Below, piece after piece: positions 26,057 through 41,000 of a stretch of DNA of 64,000 nucleotides. Position 1 is the first letter of the stretch; every line of letters begins with the position of its first letter. The stretch is from positions 1,058,001 through 1,122,000 of the forward strand of contig JAJNNQ010000002.1 of the NCBI GenBank assembly GCA_027886175.1. The letters are read 5' to 3'. This DNA comes from Phylloscopus collybita. Taxonomy: Eukaryota > Chordata > Aves > Passeriformes > Phylloscopidae. The notes beneath the pieces were generated by a model, which was given only the letters and a program-made list of their open reading frames with translations, searched no databases and was not told the DNA's origin. The translations under genes were made by a program, and so were the position numbers.

Positions 26057-29000
26057 CAGGATGTGCTTAAGGATAAGGGTGTTTGAGTAAGGCTTAGGTT
26101 GATAACAGGTGATAAATCATGATAAAACACGATAAATCACGATGCAGCCTCCGAGCGGGGTCTAGGGTGGCAATCCCTTTCCATTCTGCATCTCTCAGCC
26201 CTGCCAGTCCGTTTCAAGCAAGAGCTGAGGAACGAGGAGGCCACGGAGAGCGGGACAGCGACGCTGCAGTGCGAGCTGAGCCGGCCGGGCGGCTCCGTCC
26301 AGTGGAGGAAGGACGGGAAGGTGCTGATCCCGGACGGGAAGTACAGAATGAGGCGGGAAGGGCGCTTTGTCGAGCTGGTGATCCAAGACCTGGACCTGAC
26401 GGATGCTGGGAGCTACACCTGCGTGTGTGGAGAGCAGGAGAGCACAGCTGCTTTGAGAGTGAATGGTAACCCTCCTACCCACGTTTCTCTTTAAACCCCA
26501 GACCTGGCAGTTTTGGCAGCGCTTCCTGCTCAACCAGAGCTTGGTCGGTGTGGGTTTTTTTAGGGGTTTCATGTTCTTGGCTCTGTATTGCCAGAGAGTC
26601 ACCCAGTTAGGGAACATTCTCTCATGCTTTTTTGCCTTCAGACAGGACCTAGGTGTTGTATATTGTATCACTGCAGCAGGCAGATGTTTTCTGTAAAAGG
26701 AAAAGGGTCTCAGTTTCACCCCAGGACCTTTTAATGGAAGAACGCCAGAAGTTTCTATGCCCTTCTGACCACAATTGGCTCAGTGCCAAGACAAAAAACA
26801 CTGATAGATCTCTTCACCTGTTCCTCAGAAACGTAACTGTTCTCTATTGGGCTGTTTGCCAAAAATCCCACCTGAATCATTCAATACTTAAGGGAGAGCA
26901 CAAGGCTTCTCAGCGCATTTTCAGGGTGTTGGAGCAGGTGTGTGGGGCCTGTCCCTACACTGTGAACAGCTTTGCTCTTTTGTTTTGTATTATTTTCTTC
27001 TTTTTTTGAAACATTTTTGCTTTTTCAAGACATGACGTCTCACTAAATATTTTAAGCCTTTTTCTGTGAGCTGCTGGACACCCTCAGTGGTATTGAACCC
27101 TCTCAGAGCTAAATAAATTTGGCTCTTCGAGAAATGCAGTAATATATTGTTTAATTTATTTCTCTCTCCTCTAGGAGGTTTTACCCCCTTTTTCCATTGT
27201 ACCCACCTAGAAGCAGAGCATTTCTGATTGAGTGTACACACTGCAGTCCTGAAACTCCAGTTCATTCTGGTGCTGATTCCTTCTCTGTTGGTATTGCATC
27301 CTTCAGCCTTGCCTATCCTCTTCCAAGAAGAATTGATGAACAAGGAAGCTACAGAGGGGGAGGCAGTCACTTTGCACTGCAAACTGAGCAAATCAGCCCC
27401 AGTTGAGTGGAGAAAGGGGAATATGGTGCTCAAGCCGAGCGAAAAGTACAAAATAGAGCAGGAAGGCCCCTTTGTGGAGCTGACAATCCAGGATTTGGAT
27501 TTGGCAGACGCTGGGGATTACAGCTGTGTGTGTGGAGACCGACAGACTACGGCTGCTCTGGCAGTAAAGGGTAAAAAAGAAATTCCCAGCGCGTGTTCCA
27601 AGTCAACCTGTGTGATTCCAAGATCTCTTCCTCTCTTACTTCTGCTTCCTCTCATCCCTGTGTAGTTCCAATCCTCCTTTCTGCTGATTAATTTTACTAT
27701 CCTTTCTTCCCTCTCTCTTTTTCTCCTTTCACCTGATGCCCTCCTGATGTGCCTCCAAGGGGCTTTAATCCAAAGACAAGTGGAGAGTTGGTTCCCAAGT
27801 CGACACAACCTCCCTGGTCCAGAATAGCTTCTTGTTTAGAAGTTTTCCCATAGGAACTGACCTAAAAGTGGGAATAATATTTATTTTTTGTGACTTAGAC
27901 CATGGCACTTATTCCTCCTAAGAGGAACAAGTATTCATCAATGTATGATGCTATACAAGGGCAATCTTAATAAAAAATAGGCTTTTTATGCTCCTGCTAT
28001 TCCCAGCTCTTTTTTACCAATTTTGGCTTAATACTTCCCGAGCAAATATTTTATTTCTGCAAAAAAAAAAACCCAACAAAACCTGACAGCATGTTTGCAA
28101 CTGCTTTGCTTTAAGGGACTCTTATTTATAAAAATTCAGACAGTGCCATGAATCAGGCCCTTCTGTAGAACTCCTGCTTCTCTGAAGGGAAGCAAAATGC
28201 TCTGGGTCTGATACTGAAATACAGCCTGTAATTTATGTCTTTGATTTTATGGTGTATAAAGTAAAGGGTAGTTGTCTTGTCAACTAATTTGCAGATGGAC
28301 TTGATTTTAAAGAAAGTTCTAAAGCCTGAGGACAGAAACAAAAAAAATTAGACTGAATAATCTTTTGAAGGGTTAGAGGTTGGCGAAAAATTGTGGAGGA
28401 ATTAAATCCTGGAGGAGACCAAGAAGGACTGGTGGCTGCAGGGAGATCAGAGAGGGATTAAGTCATGGATTCAGGCTTTCCCAGGGCTGATGCCATGTCC
28501 GTGTTTGCTCTGCAGTCCTGCCTGCTCTTTTCACCAAGGGACTCATGGACAAAGAAGCCACCGAGGGTAAAAGTGTCTCCCTGCACTGTGAGCTGAACAA
28601 GGCTGCTGCTAACGTGGAGTGGAAGAAGGGGTTCAAGACCCTCAAGCCAAGTGAAAAATACAAAATGAAGAGGGAAGGTGTCGTGGCTGAGCTTATAATC
28701 CAAAATCTAGACACGGCGGATGCTGGGAACTATTCCTGTGTGTGTGGAGACCAGCAGACCATGGCAGTTTTAACAGTTCATGGTAAAACAAACAAAACAA
28801 GGCACATCCTGAAAGTAACTACCCTGATTTCTCTGTTCCTTTGGACAGACCCCTGGCTACACTCCCATCTCCTTCTTCAGCCAGACCTTTATCCACAGCT
28901 CACTGCTGCCAGTGAAATGCATCCATTGGCATCTGTGCAGCTGGAATCTGTGGCACGAGAGGGATATCGGTGTCCAAGCTCAGAGAGAGGCAACCAGGGT

Positions 29001-32000
29001 TGCTGCTATTCTTTTAATTAAGGGCCATAATTTTGCTTTTCCTTTGAAAGATCCTTTATTAAACTCTCCATTATGCTCAAGACAAAAATGGGTTGCTTCA
29101 AAGGGATTATGTTTTAGGGATTTTAAAGTGTCGTAATATTCCAAAAGGTTTGGTTATTCCGTGGAATCTTATGCCCATACTCCATTCCTGAGACAACAAA
29201 GTGCTTTGATACTTACAGCCCAGTTGTCATGGAATTCAGTTGGTGTTCTGTGTAAAACAAGCCCAGATCTTCTAAAGGACAACCATTCTCAGGGAGAACT
29301 TTGATTTTTACTGAACCTGACATCTTTGAAAGGGTATGTCAGTTCAGGTGAAAATGCTTGTTTTCCCACCATGTATTGAAATGAACAATTTCATTTCAAA
29401 CTGACATTTAAAATGAAACTCCAGAGTTTCATTTTTTTTAAATGTAAAATGTCTCTTTGTTTGCTTTAGTATGTGGAAACACAGCACACGTCCTCCCACT
29501 GTGGTTTAAAATGTCATAAGAGAAAACCATTTTCTTCCCAGAAATTTCAAATTGGTGTTTGTTCTTTTTGACTGAAATTTCACAGGGGGGAAAAAAATGG
29601 TGTTTCAACCTCTATTTGTATTGATTTGTGATTCTAAGTACATGTAAAATACCTCTATGGATTGCTGCAAGCATTAAGTCCTCTCCTGGTGATGACATTT
29701 CTTTCCCAACGCTGATTCCATGGAGACCCATGAGTGTACTTGTGTTGATAAATCAGTTCAAGATAAGAGGGAAAAAGAAACTTAAACATAATTTTAACTC
29801 TTTGGAGCGCTGCATCTCACTGCTGATATTGCTGTCCTTCAGCTTTGCCTGCATTTTTCAAGGAAGGGCTGAAGAACAGGGAAGCCACGGATGGTGCAAC
29901 AGCCACTCTGCACTGCGAGCTGAGCAAGGTCGGCGTCCCGGTGGAGTGGAGAAAAGGGGACAAGGCACTCAAACCAAGTGAGAAGTACAGGATGAGACAG
30001 GAAGATACAGCTGCAGAGCTGCTGATCCGAGATCTGGAGGTGGAAGACACAGGAGAATACACCTGTGTGTGTGGAGATCAGAAGACCTCGGCTGTCTTGA
30101 CAGTCCATGGTAAAAAAAGCCATTCTCCGTTGGGATAGCCGTGCCTCAAGGACATCCCTTTTCTCTCTCTGCTTCCCACCTGCTCTGGTGTTTTGATTCT
30201 GCAGCGTTTTCTTGGCTTGCTGGTGTTGTTTCACCCCATCTCTCACTGTCTGTCAGTTTGAACCTGGTGGCTTTATATCAGAGCAGAGAATATTTATGAG
30301 AATTTCTCATCTCAGAGAACAGGAGCGAGCAGAGGTCCAGCACAAGATCAGTCTCAGGTGTTTTCTCATTGTGTCTCCCTGACATCAGTGGATTTTCATG
30401 CCTAACCTGAAGGAAAGTTCTTTAAATCTGCTGAGCTCAGTCAGAGAGAGGTTTTTCCATTCAGGAATGAGTGCCACCGTCCTCTTCTGCAGGATTGTGG
30501 TATATTCTGCTGAGGAAACAGTACTTAAATAAATCCTGATCCCTCAGCATGATTCTGCAGGTCCTGACTAAGGGAACAATGGGGGAAATTTTGTTCCTGG
30601 TTCTGCCATGGTGAATGGTGATGAGCTCTGGTTGCCCCTCCAGAAGGAGCAGCTCATGTACAGATAGCTCCCATAATCAGATACCTCTTCTGGATAAAAA
30701 GCTGCCAAGGACAGGGGGAAACTGAGGAGGCAAAACTATTCTCCCAGATTTTCTGAACACTTTTTCTTTATCTTCTCTTTTCCAGCTGGAGGAATTCTTG
30801 TTCCTCCCCTCTTTTGACCTATGATTTTCATCCCTATGTCGCTTGCATTTTATTTTAGTAGCACATCATAAGACAACTTTTTGGATGCTGCTAAAAAACC
30901 CTGTAATCCGGATATTAGTGTCATTATATCTTTTGAAATCTTGGGTTAAAGGTGCACCTGAAGCTATATTACTGGGTTTTTTTTTTTTCCTGAACCAGAA
31001 ATTTAAATTATTATTTAATAATAATGATTAGTAAATGTTGTTATGATGCTAGGAAAGGCAGGGATCTCCAGCAGTGCTGTCACCCTGGCTGATGACTTCT
31101 AATCAAAATTCAGGTCATTAATGTTCAAGATAGGTTATTTCAGGGTGAAATAGGTAGAGTGGAGTATTGGAATCAGCTGTGAAGTGGTGAATATGAGCAG
31201 GTGAATGTTAGAAGCAGCTCATGGTGGAAAGCATCCTGGTGGGATCCTGCATTGGTTTTCTATTAGAGGCTGTTATTCCAGACTGATTTGTTTTCCTGTA
31301 ACAGTGAAGGACTGGCCACAGACCCCAGCCCTGAGTTCCCCAAGGTCTGGTTAAAGGTTTTGATGTCCTCTCTGTTTATATTACACCCCATAGCTCTGCC
31401 TGCACTGTTCAAGAGAGATCTTGTCAATGTGGAAGGCACAGAAAACAGGACGGCTGTTCTTCAGTGTGAGCTGAGCAAACCTGCCCCGGTGGAGTGGAGG
31501 AAGGGGCAGGAGGTGCTTAGACCTAGTGAAAAATACAAAATGAGGCTGAAAGACACCACTGCTGAGCTGACAATCCACAGCCTGGAGGAAGGAGATGCAG
31601 GAGATTACACCTGCGTGTGTGGAGACAAGACAACCACTGCCTCCCTGACAGTGCATGGTAAAATATCTGGGTTAACAGGAGTTTTCTGCATTGTCATCTG
31701 TGATCCTCCTGTGGGATCACAATGTGCTCTTGATCCCTTCTGTTATTTTAAAATGTTATGGCAGCTGTTCCAACCACTGGGAATATCTTCCACTGAAAGC
31801 CCTTCCTTTGGGACTGATAAGCAGCATCACAGAGTCTTTTCAGTCCCTGCTCTTTCTTGTTGATGGAATTTGGAAGTGGAAAATGAAAAGATTGGTGAGG
31901 TCAGAAATAGCTCTTTGGAATATTTTCACTCATTAAATTCTTTAGGGCATATCACTGAGATTTCACTTGTTTTTCTTGGATTAAATTGAAAAGTGATGAA

Positions 32001-35000
32001 ATTTTAATTTTAAACAATGTGGTGTTCATTTTAGTTCTTAGTCTGCTTTTGAGAAAGAGCTGTGCATAGTTCCTTGAAATCTTGGGCTCAGCTTTCTGTT
32101 GTTATATCTTAAAATTCCTTTAAAACATACCTCCCAGTACTGATATTATAGTTTTATAGATTTCCAAACCAGTGAGAGTCGAGGTGTTGAGACTAGTGTG
32201 GTTCTCCATGTCATGCCATGTCTCATATCATTAAAACCACCCTCTGATTTATGAATAAGGTGTTTTCCAGCTGTCCAAACTCACTCTTTTATGGTTCTCA
32301 GAGCTGTTATGAATCAACACTGACTTCCAAGTCATTGTGAGATGCTGAATGTGGTGTCTTGCAAAGCACAACTGAGGGATGCCCCTGAAATCATCTTTTC
32401 CTCTTGGGTTCTGTGCATTCTAAAACATTTTAAAGTGTTTTAATCCAGTGGAGCAGTCAAGACGCTGTGTTTGCTCAGTTTTAAAGCCCTCTCTTTCACC
32501 TGTGATCTTCAGCCCTCCCTCCTCACTTTAAGAAAGAGCTGAAGAACGTGGAAGGCACAGAAAATGGCACGGCCACTTTCTGCTGCGAGCTGAGCAAAGC
32601 TGGAGCCGCCGTGGCGTGGAGGAAAGGAGACAAAACCCTGGGGACAAGTGACAAGTTCACCATGAGGTGCCAGGGCACAGTGGCTGAGCTGGTGATCCAT
32701 GATTTAGTCCTGGCAGATGCTGGAGATTACACGTGCTCCTGTGGAGAGCAGGAAACCACGGCCACGCTCAAAGTGAATGGTAAAAACCAAAAATGGAAAT
32801 ACATAACAAATCAATTAGCTGGTTTTCAGACAGCTTTTTGTTTTTGTTTTTTTTTTTTTTTTTTAAGAATGTAGGAGTGTCAGCTTTGGAAGTGCAGCCC
32901 TGATTCTGATGAGTTTAGCAATATCTGGTTGGATGTGGGAATTTTGCTCAGTGTCAGGTTGGACGTTCATTGTAAAAATTGCAGATATATTCCTCCTGGT
33001 GCTAACTCATTTTTTCGATCCTTATGTTCTCCAGTAGGTGCTGAGGAATGGAAAATCACATTATTGTGATGTTGACTGTAAAGATGTCACAGTCTTGAAG
33101 CTGAGAAAATTTGTTGATAAGATATTTTTGAGGCAGTTATCAGTGTTTCAGTATAATTTGATGGTCAAGCTCTGCTAGGCCGCTCTGTGAGGTGAAACTA
33201 AAGAATAGTTTGGGTTGGAAAGGACCTTTTAAAGGTCCCTCAAGCAAAAGTGAAACTGATGCCTCAGGTAGAGGTTCATTTAGGCACTTTTTCAGTACCA
33301 GTCTGCATTTCCATAGAATTTAGATGCTCTAGTTAGGCTTTATTTTCCAGTCTAGCAGGCAATATCCAAGGTAGATCTCAGTCATGCAGGTCTGAAGTTG
33401 AGACTGATGAGGTTCTTTACTTCATATCATGGACTTCACCATAAAAAAATCCTCTCTGACTTACAAATGAGGTGCTTTCCAGCTTTCCAAAGCCACTCTC
33501 TTATGGTTCTCAGAGTGGTCATCAATCCTGATGGATTTGATTAGGAAAGACTTTGCTTATCACTTGTGGCTCTCAGACCACATGAAGTGGTCGCTTGAGT
33601 TGCTGCCGTGGTCCCACATTCTGCTCCTTTTGAACCCCCCCAGCCCTGCCTGTGCACTTCCAGAAGGAGATGAGGGATGAGGAAGCCACAGAAGGTGCAA
33701 CAGCCACTCTCCAGTGTGAGCTGTCCAGGGCTGCCTCCGTGGAGTGGAGAAAGAAACACAAAGTGCTCAAACCGAGTGAAAAATACACAATGAGGCAGGA
33801 GGGCACCACAGCCCAGCTGCTGATCCATGCTCTGGAGGTCAGGGATGCTGGGGAATACACCTGTGTGTGTGGAGAGCAGAAGACAACGGCAGCACTGGCA
33901 GTGCACGGTAAAGAACACAGAAAATGGGACATTTTTTGGGTGGTGTTTGTCCCTCCTCCTCTGGAAGCCTCAGTACTGACACACAGCCAGTTCTTTCTGT
34001 AATCTTGCCATCATTAATTCTGTTCGTAACAGACTTTCTTCTTTTTATTGTGGTTTTTGTCTAATTCTAACCACGATTGTAGTTCCATTGATTTTACTAA
34101 CATTTCCCCCCTTTTTATTCTCCTTGCTCTTGTTGGTGCAGGGCTGTATTTCTTTGTACCACAGCAAAGACCAAAGAATGTCACAGATTTGGTTTTTTTT
34201 GTTCTGTTTTACTCAGTTTTCACTTGAACCTAGACAGATGGAGCAGCAGGAACATTCATAGCTCTTTAAAAAAGCCATTTTATTTCAAGCTGCATCAGGA
34301 TTTGACAAGTAGTTTTTAAACAACAAAAAGAAAACTTGGTTCAGTGTAATTTACTTTGTAACTCTGACCAAGAATAATATTGATTTTTATTCAGGTACTA
34401 CAGAATACTCAGCATTAGAGTAGGAGAATATTTCACAGTCCTCAGACAAATTCATCTGCAAACTTCCCAAGGAAGAGGGAAACTTTATTTTCACTTTTAA
34501 CAGAGGACAGTCAGAAGGAATTTCAGCCTCTTTCTCACCTGGAAATCCAGTAGGTCTGAATTCAGGGAGTTGATTTCTATGCTTTTCTGCCCATCTTTGT
34601 ATTAGCCAATAAAACAAGGATTGTTTCAGTCTTGAACTTTCAATTTAACCATGAGAAACAGAGTTGAAATGGACTTGTACAGGTCAGTCCAACCTTGAGT
34701 TCCAAGTCACCATCATTACTGCCAGAGAGTTGTTATTTATTTCAACAAAAGTCTTTCTTGAACTGGCTTAATTGCGTTTTATAGAAACAGAGAAATTGGT
34801 GTATAAAATTTAAACCAAGAAGTAATGTGACACTCCAAGTTGCACACCTCAGTTATGAGAATCAATTTGCATCAGGCTTGAACTTTTGGACTTGAATTTA
34901 CTCCACAAACTGTTATAACTCCAAATCTCTCATTGCAGATCTGCTTCTTCTTGTATTTGGGTTGTTGACTCTTCCTAAATATTTTCCATCTGCCTGTGCT

Positions 35001-38000
35001 GAATTGCAGCCTATTTTATCACCACTACTTCATACAAACCTTCTATGCCTTAATCCAGTTTAAAGAAGTGTTTGCATCCTTTCACCCTTCCCACATTGAG
35101 ACCATCTTCAAAATGAATGCAACTTTGCATTTCATTGTCCAGGTTGCTAGAGAGAATGCTGAATAGTCCTGAACTCAGAGTAGTGAGGAACTCTGCTCAA
35201 CCCATTCTTTTATTGTGAGTGTAAACCCCAGTTCAATATCATGTAGCTGTGGTTTTCAGATCATTAGCACTTTTCTTCTGTAATTCTGCCTATATCTAAG
35301 TTAAAGCTTAAACTTCACTAAAAAAATAATGTAGAGCATATAATGTGTCTTTCTGTCAAGGAAGTTTAATCTACACCAAGAAAAAATTACCCTGGTCCAC
35401 TTCTTCTTGAAGAGAAAAGCTCTTGGAAATTCTGAGTTTTTCAAAGAATTAAGTTGAGATGGCCATAATTCCTTGGATCCCCTCTCTGCTCTCTCTCTAT
35501 TTTTTTCTGATGGGCATTATGAATGGGATTCAGCTTCAAGACTGAAGAATATTCCTAAATTCCCATTTTTTGTCAATGGAGATCTATCAAACTCAGACCA
35601 TGGGAATCAGGGAGACTTCCAGCTCATTTTAAGGCAGACATTTACATTTGGAGCTCTGTTGCCTCCACTGACTTTACAGAAGTGATTTTTCTTTCTTTAT
35701 TCTCTGGGATTTTAGAATCATGGTTTTTTTGGTTTTTTTTAGAATCACTCTCTGTGATTTTAGAATCACAGCAAGAACTAAATGTGTATATTTCAATCTG
35801 AGGTGTATTTTTCACCTCTTAGTTTCTGTTTTTTCCACACTTGAGGAACATCAGCCACTCTCTTTGATTTCTCCACTGTCAGTGTCTGAAATTGGTTGTG
35901 CCTGCACCTGAAGAATTCCAGGACAACTTTGATCACACCAAGCTGCTTCGAGAATATTTATTTAAATATGGTCTAATCGTTTTTTTTTTGTTTGTTTTTT
36001 TTTTTTCCCAAGCCAGATTTTCTATTACTTCCTTAATTAAAACTAACATTTAATAATAATGAAGAAGAAGGAATTAAAGACTTTGGGTTTCCCCATGTCC
36101 ACTCATCAACTTCCATTCCTGAAAGAGAGGCAGACCAACATCTCCCTTGTTGTTTTCCTTCCTTCTGATCTATTTACAATAATGTTTGCACAGTTATACT
36201 CCACATCCTTATTCTCAATTGTTTTTTTCTTGCTGGTAAGGGTCAGGAATTGGAGACCATCCTCTCAAGCTCTTGCTTAGCTAGTTTATATCCAAGTGTA
36301 GTTCCCACCCCATTCCAAAGACTTAGAGGATGTCATCCCACCCTACTGCTTCCACGTATTGCCACATTTCCATCCAGTCTTACAGTCTGAATAATTCTGT
36401 TTGTTGTTCCAAAAGGGGTGAGGTGTCAGGAAGCCCCTGAACTTCCTGAGGTGACAGATTTATGGCAGATTTCTGCAATGACTACATCATCCTTCTCTTT
36501 CCTTTTTGTTCCTACCCAAGCACTTTCAGAATATCTCTCTGATTCTGCTCTTCAGTCTTATCCTAACTCTGGGCTAGGTCTGAAGGCATCTTTAAAATGT
36601 AAGTTAAAAGGTTATAACTTTTTTCTTTAGTTTTTTTTTTTTTTCTTTTCTTCCTGATCATGGTGTAACCTGTTGTATTAGTTTTCTAGGCTGGGTTATA
36701 CCAAGAAAGTTGCAGTTTTGACCATACGTGAAGTTTCCCCATTTCTGCTGTTTATTTTCCATTCATCTCTAAACCGATCAGCAAATTTATTTAATATTTG
36801 CAGAAAGAAATGACGAGACCATTTCTGTCCATGATACAAATCAGCATCTTCCTTCTGTGAGATCCTCATGTCAGTTACCAGGCAGGGACAGATATTGGTG
36901 AACACCGTTTATTTTGGTGGTCAGGAGCTGCTTGTCTTGAAAACCTTTGGGATGATAACACTGCTCTGTTTCTCAGCCCTTCCTGCTCTGTTCAAAGAAG
37001 AGTTAAGAGACCAGGAGGCCAAGGAGGGTGAAGCAGTCACTCTGCACTGTGAGCTGACCAAACCTGCCCCAGTGGAGTGGAAGAAGGGACACGCAGCCCT
37101 CAAACCTAGTGAGAAATACAAAATGAGGCAGAAGGACGTCGCCGCAGAGCTGGTGATCCACAGTCTGACCGAGAGCGATGCTGGGGATTACACCTGTGTG
37201 TGTGGGGAGGAGCAGTCCACAGCTTCCTTGGCAGTGCATGGTAATGACCAACTCCATCTGGATGCCACCGTTGTTGAGATTGTGGTTTGAATTGTTTTTA
37301 TCACCATGGCCATTGTTATCTGTGCGCAGTTCCTCTGAGTCTGACCTTGCCTGGCGTAACTGCGAGGATCAGTTTTGTGATTTAGGGATAAAACTTTTCC
37401 CCAGTTCCGTGCACAGAGCGGTTGTAGTACCCAATCCCTGAAGCAGACGTGAGGTCAAGCCTGAAGACACCTCCCCAGCTTTCCTTCCCCACCCATGGCC
37501 TCAACCTGCAGGCTGTGCTTGCTGCTCCCTTTAACCCTGCTCCCATTGCATCCTCAGTGCTGCCTGCGGGCATCCAGGAGAGCCTGAAGGACGAGGAGGT
37601 GACCGAGGGGCAAGCGGCCACTCTGAGGTGTGAGCTGACCAAAGCTGCCCCTGTGGAGTGGAGGAAGGACAGCACTTTGCTCCAAGCCAGTGACAAGTAC
37701 AAAATGAGGCAGGAGGGCACGGTCAGGAAGCTGCTTATCCAGGATGTGGAATTGAAAGATGCTGGAGAGTACACGTGTGTGTGTGGAGAGCAGGAGACAA
37801 CAGCAACCTTGATAGTGCATGGTAAAAATTATCTACATGTATCTGTGTTATTGTGGATTTCTATGCCAGCTCGTTGCTATGGGTTGTGTGTTCACCTGTG
37901 GCTGAATGGTTTCTTTAAATCTGTAAACTCTCTGTAAGATCTGGTTGTATCCAGGCTGCTTTTCTCCTTCTGTCTTTTGGTTTGTCCAGTGTCCCAGAAT

Positions 38001-41000
38001 TATGAGGAAAACACCCTGTTTCCACCCTAAAGGGTTCTCTGCTTCTGTACCACCCCACCCCTCCTGTCACCTGTGTGCCACATGTCATTTTTAATGTCCT
38101 CTGTGCATTTTGTGACCTTCAGCCCTGCCAGCCCTTTTCAAAGAGGACCTGAAGGACCTGCAAGCCACAGAAAGCCAAACAGCCACTCTGCACTGTGAGC
38201 TGAGCAAGGCTGCAGCTGTGGCGTGGAAGAAAGGGAGCAAAACACTCAGGGCAAGTGAGAAATACATCATGAGGCAGGAGGGCGCCCTGGCAGAGCTGGA
38301 AATCCGTGACCTAGAGCTGCAGGATGCAGGAGAATACACCTGTGTGTGTGGGGACCAGCACAGCACGGCCTCTCTGACAGTGAAGGGTAAACACAGATGA
38401 TTGTCCATTTTCTGTTTCCCTGAAACCCCCAGGAAGTGTCCACCTGTTGTTAACTTGCATCCAGTTCTTGTTCAGGTGTTTATTTTTTGTCTGGTGTTGC
38501 TGAAAAGGGAGCTGAGGATGGGACTGTCTCTCCTTGCAGACACACTGCTGCGTTGTAGGTTTAAGGGAATTGCACCCAGGAAGTGTTGGACCAACTGAGA
38601 TGTTCTGTCCTGTGATAAATCCTTAAAATTCTACCTTAAATCTTGTACTTTGACCTGTCATCTCAGCACTTCTTGTCTTACTGCTGGATTCAATTTTCCA
38701 GATCTTCACAGTGCTAACCTCAGTCTCAAACCCCTGGTTTGAGCAGGCTTGAATTTCAGCTGAGAATTCACAATGCTGATCACTTAGCTTAAATACACTT
38801 TATGTTGGCTTTCCATTCCCAGCCCTGCCAGTGCTTTTCAAGGAAGGGCTGAAGGATGAAGAAGCCCAAGAAGGAGCATCAGTCACTCTGAGATGTGAAT
38901 TAACCAAAGGAGCTCCCGTGCAGTGGAAAATAGGGCCCAAAGTGCTCAAAGCAAGTGACAAATATCAAATGAGACAGTCTGGCACCACTGCAGAGCTGCT
39001 CATTCATGACCTGGAAGTAAAAGACGCTGGAGATTACACCTGTGTGTGTGGTGACCAGAAGACAACAGCAACCTTAACAGTTCATGGTAAAAAGAATTTA
39101 TTAAAATTGATAAATATCTCTTGAGATAGACATAATTCTGAAATGTAGTTGTTTCTTCCCTGGGTCAGTAGTTTGTCTTTGCTTTTATCCTTTCCTCTTC
39201 CTTCATTCTATTTATAAGTAATTTCTTCCCAATAGTTGCTCATGGTGAATTTTTGGGTCGTTATTAATCTGTCCTTTAAAAGGAGAAAATGAGAAGTTGC
39301 CTTCTGTGCAAGTCTCCCTGGACATTTGCATTTTCCAGCTCCAATCCAGTAGGTCACTTCAGTCCACCACAGTTTCTCCAAAGCACCCAGCTATCAGCTG
39401 TCAGGTCCTTCTTCTCCAGGAACTGGAAAAGGAGAAGTGAGGGTTGGGGCAGCAGAAAGAGGAGGAAATTCTCTGGATGTGGTTTTTTCTGAAAGTTCCA
39501 GATTCTTTAAAGAAGTCAGACATGCAGAGTGAGATAGGTGTTATCATTCCAGAGCTTAACTCCTGTAGGTTGTTTTGTCTTGGAGTTATGATTTCCAAAA
39601 TGAGGAGTAATAAGAATCTAAAATTCTTATTGATGTAATGACCCTTCAAACTTCAGTTTAAAACTAGGAGTAGTCTTCTTTTGAAATCTGCCTGCTTTCA
39701 TGTAGATGGGGCTGCATGCAGATGTAACAGCTTAATAAAAACAAACCAGAAACTAACAGCAGCAGCCTCCAAAAATGACATTTGTGTGGGTGAAATAGTT
39801 CTGTATCCAGCAGTGTTATTTGTGAGTGCTCTTGATCTGAGGTCTGGGTCTTTCTGTTTCTCTCTTTTAATATAAATAACAGCAAAAGCCCAGGGAACTG
39901 ATCCCTCAGGGTGACTGAAATCACATTACACTCAAAGAAAGGCACTTGCAGAGTTTCTGAACTTGTTGTGGCTAAGAATATCAATAGTATGCTGAAAAAA
40001 AAAAAGGCAAGAGGGGAAATAACCTCAAAATAGAAATGAAGGGTTTAATTCTGGTTTCTTGCTGTCCCTTTGTCCGTGTTGCATCCTCCAGCTCTGCCAC
40101 CACTCTTTAGGGAAGAGCTGAAGGACAAGGAAGCAGAAGAAGGTGGAGAAGTCTCCCTGCTCTGTGAGCTCTCCAAGGCTGCTCCGGTGGAGTGGCGGAA
40201 GGACCAGAGGATCCTCAAACCCAGTGGGAAATACAAAATGAGGCAGGAAGGGCTCAAGGCAGAGCTGGTGATCCATGAAATAGCTGAGGAGGATGCAGGA
40301 GACTACACCTGTGTGTGTGGAGAGCACCAGACTACAGCTGTCTTGACAGTACAGGGTAAAGCCATCCCTGACCTCCTGTTTCCTGACTGGAAACCTCTGT
40401 CCTCTCCTCTAAGCTGTTCAAATTTCCACATCTGTCTGTTCATCCTTATTAACTGAACTTCTGCTACATTGAAAATGTTCCCTGTTCCTCCTCACCTGCA
40501 GGCTGTGTAAATTGGGAAATACCTGTCTGCATTTCTCTGTGCCATCCTTTTGCCTTTTCCTTTCCTTGAACACAAGCCTGCTCTCCTTTCTACTCTCCTT
40601 TCTGCCATTCCTTTCCTACCATGTAACTTCATTGTTCTTTGCTCTTTCCTTTCCTGCATTTATTCTCTAAACCACAAATCTGTCTATTCTTTGCCATTCC
40701 TTTCTGGAATTCCCAACACCAACCTCAAATTCAATTCTCAACACAGGGAATAAGGAGTATCCAGAATAAGGCTCTGTTAGTTATAATTTCTTCTGCACTA
40801 ATTTAGGTCCATTTGGGGCTTTGTGCCCATAATCTCTGTCCTGATGCCCAAAGATAGATTTCCATTGGGAGACTGGTTTTTCTAAGGAAAGAATAAATTC
40901 TTTCTGTGACCACCTTCTGGTCTTCCTTTGTTGAAAGAACAATTTGCTGGACAAACAAGTCTGGTGTTTCAGTTTAACACTGCTGGAATGGGAAATAGCC

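Noticed and set aside
33908..36976. Hidden or decayed Ig exon in the 3.1-kb intron 30
   Set aside because: Searching by eye for WRKG/WKKG, CELSK and DAGxYxC codings on the + strand gave nothing.
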